Below are positions 12,043 to 21,556 of a DNA stretch of 64,000 nucleotides, in pieces; positions within the stretch are counted from its first letter, which is position 1; every line of letters begins with the position of its first letter. A model generated the notes under the pieces. It made no database searches and was not told where the DNA came from. It saw only the letters and a list, made by a program, of their open reading frames with translations. Location of the stretch: positions 23,158 through 87,157 of the forward strand of contig QZLH01000014.1 in assembly GCA_003833135.1 (NCBI GenBank), in the 5' to 3' direction. Position numbers and translations under genes: made by a program. Origin of the DNA: Oehlia diaphana. Taxonomy: Eukaryota; Glomeromycota; Glomeromycetes; Glomerales; Glomeraceae.

Positions 12043-13858
12043 TATCAATTATTTACGAAGATAATATGAATAATATGTAGGAATTTTAACTTATCATGTC
12101 AGATTGATTTATTTATATGTTATTTCTTTTTGCACAATTTCTTTTTTTTTTGGAATTATACGTCATATCTATTTTAGATTTATCAATCAAAAAATTCTTT
12201 TTCTTAATTATAAGTAATAATAATTTGGGAAAATAACAATCTAAAAAAAAAATAAAATATTTTTTTTTTGATACGCCTTATTTTCGTTTATTCAAATTTC
12301 CTAATTATTTGAGTTCATTTTATTTTTGATAGTACTAATCCGGCGGAGTCATTTAACAATTTTTTTTTTATTGTTTGTTTGTTATAAATGAATTTGAAAT
12401 ATGAAATTAGGTATTTGACCATAAGCGCATGAACACATGAATAAGTTGTATTATCAATATGAAAATTACCTTTTAGGCACTTTGTTATCAGTAATCGAAA
12501 GATCATAATAAAATGAGAGATTTAATAAATAATTAATTCATATATAAAATAATGTAGTTGAATATATTTAACATTTAGTGCCTTAAAACCCAATTATAAC
12601 ATCTTAATGACACAGAAAGATCAAAATTTTATATAATCATGTGGATCAAAATAATTGTGAAAATCTAATCAGCAAGGGCAATTATTTGGCCACATGATTA
12701 AATAACAAAGTACAAAAACATCAGTTATTTGATAAGACTTTATCAAGGGCGTTATCATTGTAATTTCATGTACATCATGTACATCATATGATTGATATAT
12801 ACAGTCATACATTAAAAAGTTTTCCCAAAGAAACATTATCAATAATACTATTTCTATGCGCAACGGAAGAAAAAATCAACTAATTAAGTAAATTGGTTTC
12901 AAAAGGTTATGAAATTCATTGTAACAATTTAAGTGATAAATAAATAATTCAGCCAAAAGTCACGTGATAATGATATTTTTTTTGTCGGCCAATAAAACAT
13001 CAAAATTCAATTTGAAGAAATTTGTAATTGAAAAAGAAATTTACCATACAATATATCATTATTGGGATTATTTATGTGACCGACCTCAAACAATCATTTT
13101 AAGTAAGTGTCTATTAGCAAATATATTTAAAGTTTTAAAAAGATTTTTGACGATAATTTCTAGAAAATTTATTAGTATTTCCAATTTCATATTCAATTCT
13201 CTGCTGATCAGAACTTATTATTCTTATGTTGAACTGACAATTAAATTCGAGAGATATTATTATTATTAATATTTCAGGTCAACAAAGAAAGAAAGAATAA
13301 TCATGCACGCCGGCATTACATTAGTATTATTTAGTATTGAAACGAAGAAAATGAGTATGAAAATTTTTAAGAAATTAGTAATGATAATAAATATTTAGAG
13401 ACATGAATACTCAAGTGGCGAAGTAGGTTATAATTATTCTATAATAATAAATATTTTTTAAATAATTTATTAGTCAGATTTATGCTAATTAATAAAAAGT
13501 TAGATTAAACTTTTTTCAATTCCTTGAATCATTTGCCGAAATTGTAGATCACGACATAATAGGTAGAACAAAACTATGATGAATTAAGAAGGGGATTTAC
13601 TTCGTAATGGTTTTATTTGACATATAGGGATAATAAAAACGCCACGTATTCTTCCCATATTCATATGTTTTAACCTTTTTACTATAAAGTCCGATTGATC
13701 CGAAACTTGTATGTATTCAGGAAAAATAAATTATTTTTTTTCACAATATCAAGTACAAAAAAAAAAAAAAGTTAATTGAACATTATAATCTTGAAACATT
13801 TAAGAGATCCTTTGTAAAAAAAAAAAAAAAAAGTATTGTGCTTGATTGTCTTAACATT
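12043..13858. other. intergenic, nothing recognised
   Basis: AT-rich DNA with several short chance ORFs, none with a recognisable protein or codon pattern. The first 200 bases should hold the promoter of the TRP-like gene. Direct repeats of about 8 bases (CATGTACAT) occur near 12768-12785. Confidence 0.5.
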
Positions 13859-13926
13859 ATGCGCTTTGATATGCGCTTTGATATGCAATTTTCGGAGTAT
13901 CTCGAATTTTTTTTTTTTTATAAATA
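13859..13926 (+). promoter_or_regulatory. candidate promoter of CaaX peptide gene 1
   Basis: Two tandem copies of ATGCGCTTTGAT at 13859-13884 are followed by a TATAAATA box at 13919-13926, 159 bases before the ATG. The stretch TATAAATATAACTT, then ATTTCGC, is repeated at the same relative place upstream of the second CaaX gene (142 bases before its ATG). The promoter was therefore duplicated together with the gene. Binding factors are unknown. Confidence 0.5.
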
Positions 13927-14077
13927 TAACTTTATTTCGCCCTTCCATCAAATAACAAAAAAAGTTCAAAAGAACGAACAAATCAAATCAAAAGGTTTCT
14001 TTTAAACGAAACGAACGAAACAATAAAAAAAAAAAAAGAACAAAAGCGTTCAAATACTTTTCATATATAAATCAAAA

Positions 14078-14182
14078 ATGAAGCAAACAACCATCGAAAC
14101 TATTACTTCTAAACCAATTGTCGTTGTCTCTGAAATAACAGAAAATCCGGGAAATCCTACAAATTCATGCTCCATAATGTAA
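14078..14182 (+). CDS. 34-residue CaaX peptide precursor, copy 1 (candidate pheromone-like)
   Basis: A short intronless ORF that begins MKQTTIETITSKPI and ends with the 20 residues VVVSEITENPGNPTNSCSIM. The last four residues, CSIM, form a canonical CaaX box: Cys, then Ser-Ile, with Met at X, which favours farnesyltransferase. Human prelamin A has the same ending. Known consequences of such a box are farnesylation, loss of the last three residues by Rce1/Ste24 and carboxymethylation by Ste14. The total length, a free N-terminus without a signal peptide and the terminal CaaX resemble a-factor and basidiomycete pheromone precursors (about 35-50 residues). A second gene 1.2 kb downstream has the same last 20 residues but a different N-terminus, so the C-terminus is the conserved part. 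A TATA box lies 159 bases upstream. No Ste6 transporter or Ste3 receptor lies nearby. It could instead be another type of prenylated micropeptide. Confidence 0.7.
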   Translation: MKQTTIETITSKPIVVVSEITENPGNPTNSCSIM

Positions 14183-15171
14183 AACGTCAAGATTTTTCTT
14201 TGGAAAATTCTCCGCGAATAAAAATGATCGGCTTTTTTACGATTATTTGCTTAGTGGAATGAATGACTTATTTTTTATATTTTTAAAATTGATTTCTTTT
14301 TTTTTTTCATAAGAAAAGAAAATTCTAAATTTAATTAAATTGCATCTTTTTTTTTTTGGTCCAATTTATTAATTTATGTAATTATTTGTATAGCATATTT
14401 AAATATTTTTTTATTTTTTTATCCTTTTTATCGTTTAAATGATTTAATAAAAAAAAACTATTCAGTTAATTAATTATATGATCAAATCTTGAAAACTTTA
14501 TTATTATAAATTGTGATAATTTCTATAAAATATTAATTCGTTGATCCGTAAGTCAATTGCAATGGATCTGCAGAAATTCGTGGTGTTAAATAAAATGTAT
14601 AAAAAGTTATTTAAAAAAAAAATAAACAATTTGAAACTTTGAGATAATAAATATTATGAATTAAAATATCATATGTTAGTACTGAATGAGTTCACAAAGT
14701 TATTTAAGGACAGAAAATCGGGTATCAGAAAATTTACAACAAAAATCATATGAAAAAATTCACCCGGAAATCGGAAAAATACTACAATAAAATTTTAGCA
14801 ATCACATGTTAAGTCATGCTTATAAATTTTTCACAGCCCAAAAAGCTTCTTGTTTATACAACTATTTTTAAGTTAATTCAAAATTGTCGGCATTTGACGT
14901 ATTGAAATATTAAGGCCGAACTATATTAAATGATTTACATGCGCAATAATGCACAATTATGTTAACTTTCCTAATTTGGTCTTAAATAGTTCTTTTTTAT
15001 TTGACAAGGTAAGAACAATAATGCCATATAGTACAATACGAAATTTCTTTACAATAGTTTACTATTTTTATTTGGAAGCATTTAAGGGAAATAAGTAATC
15101 TGTGAGAAGAGAATATTCGATTTTCCTCGGTTTTTTAGATAATATTAATATCTTCGCTTGTTTCGATTCAT

Positions 15172-15179
15172 TATAAATA
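15172..15179 (+). promoter_or_regulatory. TATA box of CaaX peptide gene 2
   Basis: TATAAATA followed by TAACTTCATTTTCGC, matching the block at 13919 upstream of the first copy. It lies 142 bases before the ATG at 15314. Conservation of this block between copies whose surroundings have diverged supports function. Confidence 0.5.
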
Positions 15180-15313
15180 TAACTTCATTTTCGCTTTCTA
15201 CTATCAAAATTTTCAAAGAACAAAATAAAATCAATCAAACTAAAGATTCTTTAAATCTTTAAACGAGACAAAATTATCAAAAAAATTCAAAAATTTTTTC
15301 AAATAAAACAAAA

Positions 15314-15415
15314 ATGAATCAAATAATCGTAAAAACTCCCACAAAACCAGTTGTCGTTGTCTCTGAAATAACAGAAAATCCGGGCAACCCTACAAATTCA
15401 TGCTCCATAATGTAA
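15314..15415 (+). CDS. 33-residue CaaX peptide precursor, copy 2 (candidate pheromone-like)
   Basis: A short intronless ORF beginning MNQIIVKTPTKPV and ending VVVSEITENPGNPTNSCSIM, identical to copy 1 over the last 20 residues and with the same CSIM CaaX box. Within the shared coding stretch the two genes differ only at synonymous sites (GGA AAT versus GGC AAC for Gly-Asn). The N-terminal 13 residues differ at many positions and by one residue in length. This is the pattern expected when only a processed C-terminal product is under selection. The same-strand tandem arrangement, shared TATA block and similar 3' flank point to a duplication unit of about 1.24 kb. The mature form would be a farnesylated peptide ending at Cys30; the N-terminal cleavage point cannot be told. 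Too short for standard gene finders, so probably unannotated. Confidence 0.7.
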   Translation: MNQIIVKTPTKPVVVVSEITENPGNPTNSCSIM

Positions 15416-16654
15416 CATTTTTTTTTTTTGGATATTTGATAGTCCAAAATTCTATGATGAATCTGATCATCTCCTTAATTTCTTGACGGACAATTAATTT
15501 ATTATATCTTTTTTAATTTTTTTAATAATTTAAAGTTTTACATGTATAATTAGTGTAAAGTAGTTTGTGCTTTTTCTTTTTTTTTTTAATTTACTAATTT
15601 TTAAATTTTATTTCGCTTTCAATTATTTTAAATAATAATTTTCCTAATGTGATCTTATTTTAAAATATATGCAATATGGCATATTTAAAATAAGATGTTC
15701 GATATTTTTTTTTTTTTTTTTTTTTGGTTTGGTTTAATTGAATAAAAAACTTGATTTCTTCTACTAGTCCCTATTTGTTATACGTTATATTAAAAATGGT
15801 AAATTTTCGCCGATCATTATCATTATTGCCAAACATGAATACTATGATTTTTAAAATGTCTTTAAAAGAGTGAATATAAATAACTCGTCATTTAATAATT
15901 ATTATTATAAATTGTCTAAAATTAAACAGATTTTAGATAATAAATCTCCTTTTTTTGGTCACTATAAATAATAGTCAGTATCGACAGTTCCGAACTGGCT
16001 ATTTTGGCCAGAATTATGATGAATTAAGTTTAAAAATGGTTGCTTAATTTCGAAACTGTACAATATTCGCGCTATTATTAGTTGTTCACAAATAATTTCT
16101 ACGACTATTCTTAATGCTGATACTATTAAAATACAGTACTATTAAAAATGTTTTGGCGTGTTTATAATATTTCTTTTATCTTCGATACTCCGTTCAAACA
16201 ACGGATCCAACTTCTAGAATAATGTTATAACGTGAGTATAAATAATATTATATTGTATAATCTTATACATTTATTTAAATTACACAATAAACTGGATCTT
16301 CAATAAACTGGATCCTGAGTTGGATTATTATAGTACAATAGAAAGTTAGGTGCATTAGGTGCAGGAATTTTTCAGATCCGTACAAAGAAACCCACCTCAC
16401 CTTCGTTGCGATAGGGTCGGAAGTGCTTCAGTTTTAGTCGGAATATCATTAAGTTATGGTTCTTAAACGAGGGCCATGATAAAGGGAATAATGTAAGAAT
16501 TTCCATGAAAGATCCCATGAGTAAAAGGACGCATTGTGATCAAATCGTGAAAATCTGGTAAGGGTGAAGAAATTCTGGAGATATAATTATAATTGGTAGA
16601 AACAAATTTTCCGGAGGTTGAAATTCTAATCGCGGGAAGATTTAAAATTTGTTT
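15416..16654. other. intergenic, nothing firm
   Basis: AT-rich spacer after the CaaX genes. A long poly-T lies near 15702-15725. Around 16200-16340 a GGATCCAACTTCTAGAATAAT stretch is loosely mirrored by GGATCCTGAGTTGGATTATTA, an imperfect fold. No further CaaX copy was found on either strand. Confidence 0.5.
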
Positions 16655-17075
16655 AATATGTTTAATAGACGCGAAAACTGATTATCTTTCGCATTTTCAT
16701 GTGTATTAAAGTTTCAAACCTGTGTTAAGATTTGTTTAAACCAAGTTTTTTAGCGTTTTCAGCGTTTTCATATGTAACATGTGGAAAACTATGAGTTAAT
16801 TTGATTGCGGGACTTAGTTAAAATTAATTAAATATATTATAGTATTATTTAATAACTAATAGTTTATCACTTTAGTTTATTTTAATGTTTAATAGACTCG
16901 GAAACTGTATTTTGGCGTTTTCGGCGTTTTCATATGTAAACCCGTGAGAACTAGGGAGACTATTGATATCTGAGTTTATTTGGACTGTGGGACTGTGTTA
17001 AGATTGATTAAATACAGTATATTATAGTAATTAATAGACGCGAAAATAGATTATTTTTCGCGTTTCGTGTGTACC
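16655..17075 (+). repeat. three degenerate tandem repeats
   Basis: Three related units begin near 16657, 16890 and 17029, each with a version of TTTAATAGACGCGAAAACTG, then TTTTCGCGTTTTCATATGTA. Between the first two sits an AGCGTTTTCAGCGTTTTCAT variant. Unit lengths are unequal (about 235 and 140 bases). Probably remains of a satellite or transposon end; nothing coding is seen. Confidence 0.55.
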
Positions 17076-17245
17076 CATGGGAAAATCTGAAAAATATCTA
17101 TTTCCCATTACAAAAGTTTGTACAACAAAAAAAAGATATCAAAAGACCTTATTCCCCCTACTTTTCCCTCTTTCTTTTTATTAATTTTTTTATCCTTCTT
17201 ACCAATATATCTTTATCATAATACCCTTCTTATTACTTAATAAAT

Positions 17246-17410
17246 AAACTTACACAAGAAATCGGACAATACCGTATTGAACCTTTTGCACTTGTTGAAG
17301 AAGAAATTATTTCTATCAACAAGGATGGATATATATGTGCTAAATATTCTTGTCAAATGATAGGTTTCACTGAGTTAATAGTATTTCATGCATCTATTGA
17401 GTCTATTTAG
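17246..17410 (+). pseudogene. small gene remnant, unknown
   Basis: An open stretch of 54 codons without ATG, KLTQEIGQYRIEPF...INKDGYICAKYSCQMIGFTELIVF, ending in TAG. Its mixed composition differs from the Lys/Ile/Phe-rich noise around it, so it looks like a piece of a former protein. I do not recognise the family. About 100 bases upstream, GTTTGTACAACAAAAAAA and AAAAGACCTTA match the starts of both duplicated units at 45.2 and 46.2 kb. Confidence 0.3.
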
Positions 17411-17607
17411 GTAAGCACGCTGGCATGCTAAGCAGGGTAATGGAATTTTGATAAACTAGCTTACAGACAAAAAAAGACTGAAAAGAGAAGAGGTGAGAAC
17501 TGGTTTCCCGAAGGAGGGTTAACCAACACACTCCTACGTTAGTATCAAGACCATGACAGTACACTGAAGTGGTTTTGCCACCTTCACTTTTCTTGGAGGT
17601 TTTTTTT

Positions 17608-17937
17608 TTTATGTTGTGTGGTCTTTAATTAATTTTTTAGCATTACCAATTGAAGAGCTGTTAAGAGTTTGATGGGTGGGCGACGTGTAAGTAGCAGAGG
17701 TCAGACTTATTGTTGAGGATGAGGCAATGATTACAGGGAATTCTTTACGGACGTGACCAGTACGTAACGCGAAAAGCAGAGTTTTGAAAGGATAACTATT
17801 GACGGTTTCTTGTAAGTCATCTTTAGATTTATGATATCTAAGATGTTGTATAGGTTTAACAAAATATTGTGATTCTAAAAATAAAAAACGGTACTTGCAA
17901 GCTTGAAAGATTCGATCATTAGAGATAAAGGTGGTGA
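17608..17937 (-). pseudogene. open but ATG-less ORF, probable gene remnant
   Basis: About 109 codons are open on the minus strand between two stops, with no Met start. It includes FQACKYRFLFLESQYFVKPI and LLFALRTGHVRKEFPVIIAS. The composition is protein-like and richer in G+C than its surroundings. The DNA upstream on the same strand (17940-18090) continues in other frames with Cys/His-rich stretches (NCCSCSH; RFECHRRG), suggesting a longer reading frame broken by indels. The family is not recognised; a transposon-derived protein is possible. Confidence 0.35.
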
Positions 17938-18165
17938 ATCATGAAAATTCCTCGACGGTGGCATTCAAAACGCTTGTCTTGTCTTTTTTTTAGTACGTGG
18001 ATTTTTTTGAAGAAGACGTTTAAAGCAAGAATGTGGATTTTTCAATATGAGAACATGAACAACAATTTCGGCACCTGTGTAAGTAAGTTTAAATATTATG
18101 ATTTATGTGAAATCATGAGATTTTTTGTAAAATTACTTTTTTTTTTCCTTTTTTTCCTTTTTTAA

Positions 18166-19484
18166 CTTTATATTTATGCATTTTTGCGTAATAAGAGATC
18201 ATGTCACATTTGTTACATTCAAAATCAATATTTGTATGTATTAAAATAAATAAATTCTATTTATTTGCTGTACTATTGTGAAATATATCAACATATGAAA
18301 GTTTTTGCGGCAGCGTACATACTAATTTTGTGTCTTAATATTCTACGTGTAGAATTAATTGAAATTACGCTTATTATATGTTAATGATTGATGTGTATCA
18401 CTCAATAACTCAATAAAAAATGAAAATTTCAATGTGATATTCCAAGAAGTTTATGAAAATTGTATGTGATAAGAGGTTTAGTGCTATCTTTAATAGATTC
18501 AATTGGCCAACAAATATTCTGAAATTTTTATAAAAAATTTTTTGAAAATATGATATTGATCATCCAATTATCTTTTAAATGGAGTTTATGAATGGAACTA
18601 AACCACTTGCCAAATTGCATTTTCATGACGGATATCTTAAGGTGAATGAAAATATTTGATTATTCTAAGGCTAATTGTTACTTGTTAATCATTCTACAAA
18701 CACGTGATATATAGCCAATCAATTAATACATGACTAATTAATCGTAATTGATGTAATCGATATTTGGAGTAATAAAAATTAAGTCACTTTGCATACAATT
18801 TATAAAAATGAATTTATATGTTGTGTTTTTATGCATTAATTTACGTCAGTTAATAACTGACGCATGTTACCTATATGATATATGTATAAGTAAACACTTT
18901 TTTCACTTTTTTATGAAATATTGTAATTTATAAACAATTTTGAATGAAGTGTTTTCCATGATAATCAACCTAATATTTTAGATTTGTTTAATGTAATAAA
19001 TAAATAAATTTAATACTACCCCACTCCAGCCAAGGCCGAACCGTAATTATTATAGTTTAGTTGCACAGCACATGGTCTGATACAATTAATTATTATTATC
19101 AGACATATATTTGTTGTGCATCAGGTATCGATTTGCGTCTTGCGTCATTGATACCTGACACGTGTCACTTGTCACATAACATTACTACGATGTTAACAGT
19201 CTTTAAATCATCATAACATCTAATTGTTTCATATAGAGATTTTGAAGAGTATTCTGAAGTGATTCAGAGTACATCTAACTTTGTATTAATATAATTTTAG
19301 GACGGTGATCCTATAACAGTGTTTCCTGAGCGTCATCTACAACTAACAGCAATAGGTGACTTATTATTAACATTACATATTACAAAAAAAAAATATAAAT
19401 AAAAGAAGCGGGGATTTATGATTTGGTATTACCATATCCTTATTCTTGACTATTTTTCTTTTCATTCATTAACTCTTAATAATA
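18166..19484. other. intergenic with small hairpins
   Basis: AT-rich spacer upstream of the first F-box gene. CGTCAGTTAATAACTGACG at 18844-18862 is a perfect 8-bp palindrome with a 3-base loop. At 19061-19121, TGCACAGCAC..GTCTGATA pairs imperfectly with TATCAGAC..TTGTTGTGCA. Next to it, CAGGTATCGATTTGCGTC is close to a stretch at 34812 and, inverted, at 35386-35417, so a dispersed repeat family is likely. Confidence 0.5.
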
Positions 19485-20879
19485 ATGTCATATCTCAACG
19501 AAGATTGTCTCAGAATTGTTTTTATTGAATTGAAATATGATCTAAAATCTTTATATTCATGTATTTTAGTAAATAAGTTCTGGTACTATGTAGCTATACC
19601 AATATTGTGGAATAGAAACTTTGATGACACTGAAATTTCATCTAATTCTAAACTTTATAATACAATAATTTATTTGTTACCATCCTATTCAAAGATGTTA
19701 TTAATTAATAATATTGATAATGAAAATATTACCTTTTCAAATCGATCATTATTTAATTACATTAATATTTCTCCCCAAGTTCCATCATGTTTTATCAAGA
19801 ATATGATAGAAACTCTAATTAAAAAGGAAGATAAATATGGTTTATATAAAAGAAATTTACTAGAACGAGAAGTTTATAAGTTATTTATCAGTAATTGTAA
19901 AGATATCAAATGTTTTTATTTGAATACAACACAACATTTATATCAATTTCCAGGTGCATTAACTTGTTTCTCCCAGATCTGTGTCTTAACAATTAATATT
20001 CTTAATGTATCTTCAACAATATTATTTGGAATGTCAAAAATTTGTAAAAATGTTGAGGATCTAACAATACTATATTGTGATGGAGATATTCCAGGATTAA
20101 ATAGATTTATTGATGTTCAAACAAAATTGAAATCATTAAGATTAGAATTTAATAATGTAAAAAAACAATGTAAAGAATTAAGTGACGTGATAGGAAGAAA
20201 AGCCATTACACTTCAAGAAGTTGAAATAAGTTTGACTGAGAATTCACTTTCGCCTAATTTTTTTCCATCATTAATAAATCTACGATGTTTAAGACTTCAT
20301 AATAGTAAAATACTTTATGATGGGAGTGTAGAAATGAAAGAATGGGAAAAATATTTATCAATTTCTTCTTTCCCAAATCTTCAACATCTTGAAACTACAT
20401 ATTTACCATTTTATAATGATTATATGTTAATTGAAAAATCTAATGGTAAGATTTTAGAAATCAATATATCTCAAGAACCAGATTCTATTTATACAAAAAA
20501 ATTAATTAATAGTGTTGTTAAATATTGTCCAAATCTTGAAAGATTAACTATAGAAATTGAATTTGAAAATTTGGATGATATTAAAGAAATTTTTTTAAAT
20601 TGTAATCAATTAAGAATGATAAATCTCTCATTATATAATGAAAATAATTTTAATTGTGATAAATTCTTTGAAATTTTGTTAAAATATTCACCAAAAACTT
20701 TATGCAAAATTTACTTTAGTGAAGAATGGATTTTTACTATTAATGGATCAAAATCTTTTTTTGAAAATTGGAATAATTGGAACGCTGAGACTTCATTTGC
20801 ATTTTATAAAGTTCCACTTACAGATGAACATAATAAAGTATTATTAGCCATTTCCAATTTTATTATAATTATGACTTAA
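19485..20879 (+). CDS. F-box protein with LRR-like C-terminus (divergent)
   Basis: A 464-residue intronless protein. Residues 1-45 form an F-box-like motif (LNEDCLRIVFIELKYDLKSL, then SCILVNKFWYYVAIPILW), the part that would bind Skp1 in an SCF ubiquitin ligase. The rest is a series of Leu/Ile-rich repeats of about 25-30 residues (KNVEDLTILYCDG, FPNLQHLETTYL, CPNLERLTIEIE, CNQLRMINLSLY) that fit an LRR-type substrate-binding region, with a closing segment around FFENWNNWNAETSFAFY. It is the most divergent of seven F-box paralogues here and lacks the ELKCDTSID block shared by the others. No upstream copy of the shared promoter box was found. The substrate is unknown. Confidence 0.85.
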   Translation: MSYLNEDCLRIVFIELKYDLKSLYSCILVNKFWYYVAIPILWNRNFDDTEISSNSKLYNTIIYLLPSYSKMLLINNIDNENITFSNRSLFNYINISPQVPSCFIKNMIETLIKKEDKYGLYKRNLLEREVYKLFISNCKDIKCFYLNTTQHLYQFPGALTCFSQICVLTINILNVSSTILFGMSKICKNVEDLTILYCDGDIPGLNRFIDVQTKLKSLRLEFNNVKKQCKELSDVIGRKAITLQEVEISLTENSLSPNFFPSLINLRCLRLHNSKILYDGSVEMKEWEKYLSISSFPNLQHLETTYLPFYNDYMLIEKSNGKILEINISQEPDSIYTKKLINSVVKYCPNLERLTIEIEFENLDDIKEIFLNCNQLRMINLSLYNENNFNCDKFFEILLKYSPKTLCKIYFSEEWIFTINGSKSFFENWNNWNAETSFAFYKVPLTDEHNKVLLAISNFIIIMT

Positions 20880-21556
20880 TTGTCTTAATTGGAAGAAAAA
20901 AAAATTCATTTACTTTTACAAAAAAAATACTAGTTGTCAGATTAACTAGTACTGATACTGAAAAAAAATAATGAATCCCTAAAATTTCTACCTTTAAATG
21001 TACATATACTAAGGCGAAATTGCCGAAACCTATCGATATTGGTGAAACACCACTGCACTGCTAGTTAGTTCTAATCAAAAAATTTTGACGCTCCAATGTA
21101 TATTCTTTACTTGGAGGAATATTATCAAAGTATATTACCGATACTCTTAAGAGTCTTAATTTATTCTTAATATAAATAATATAAAAAAAATGAATAATTT
21201 TTACGCAGGCCGTTGCAACGCTTACCAAAAAATTTTCGATAACATGACTTGACGAATTTTATTGGTCAGATATATTGTGACATTTATCTTAGAAAAATTT
21301 TCACATGTAGTTTTCAATAAAAAAACGTTTATTATAGTTTGATACGAGTTTTTTTCATGGTTTTTATGACACCATTTACCATTTTATCATTTTGTTGACA
21401 TTTTCACGGTTGTTAATAAAAAAAATTTATTTATAAAATCTTACAATAAAAACAATAAAATTATAAATGTTATAAATGAAATAACGTAAATAACTATATA
21501 AACAAAAATAAACAAAATATAAAGAAATAAAAATTAAATACTTATCCAATATTCAA
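20880..21556. other. intergenic between convergent genes
   Basis: Spacer between the 3' ends of the F-box gene (plus) and the kinase gene (minus). No gene or repeat is supported. ACTAGTTGTCAGATTAACTAGT near 20929 is a short imperfect palindrome. Confidence 0.55.
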
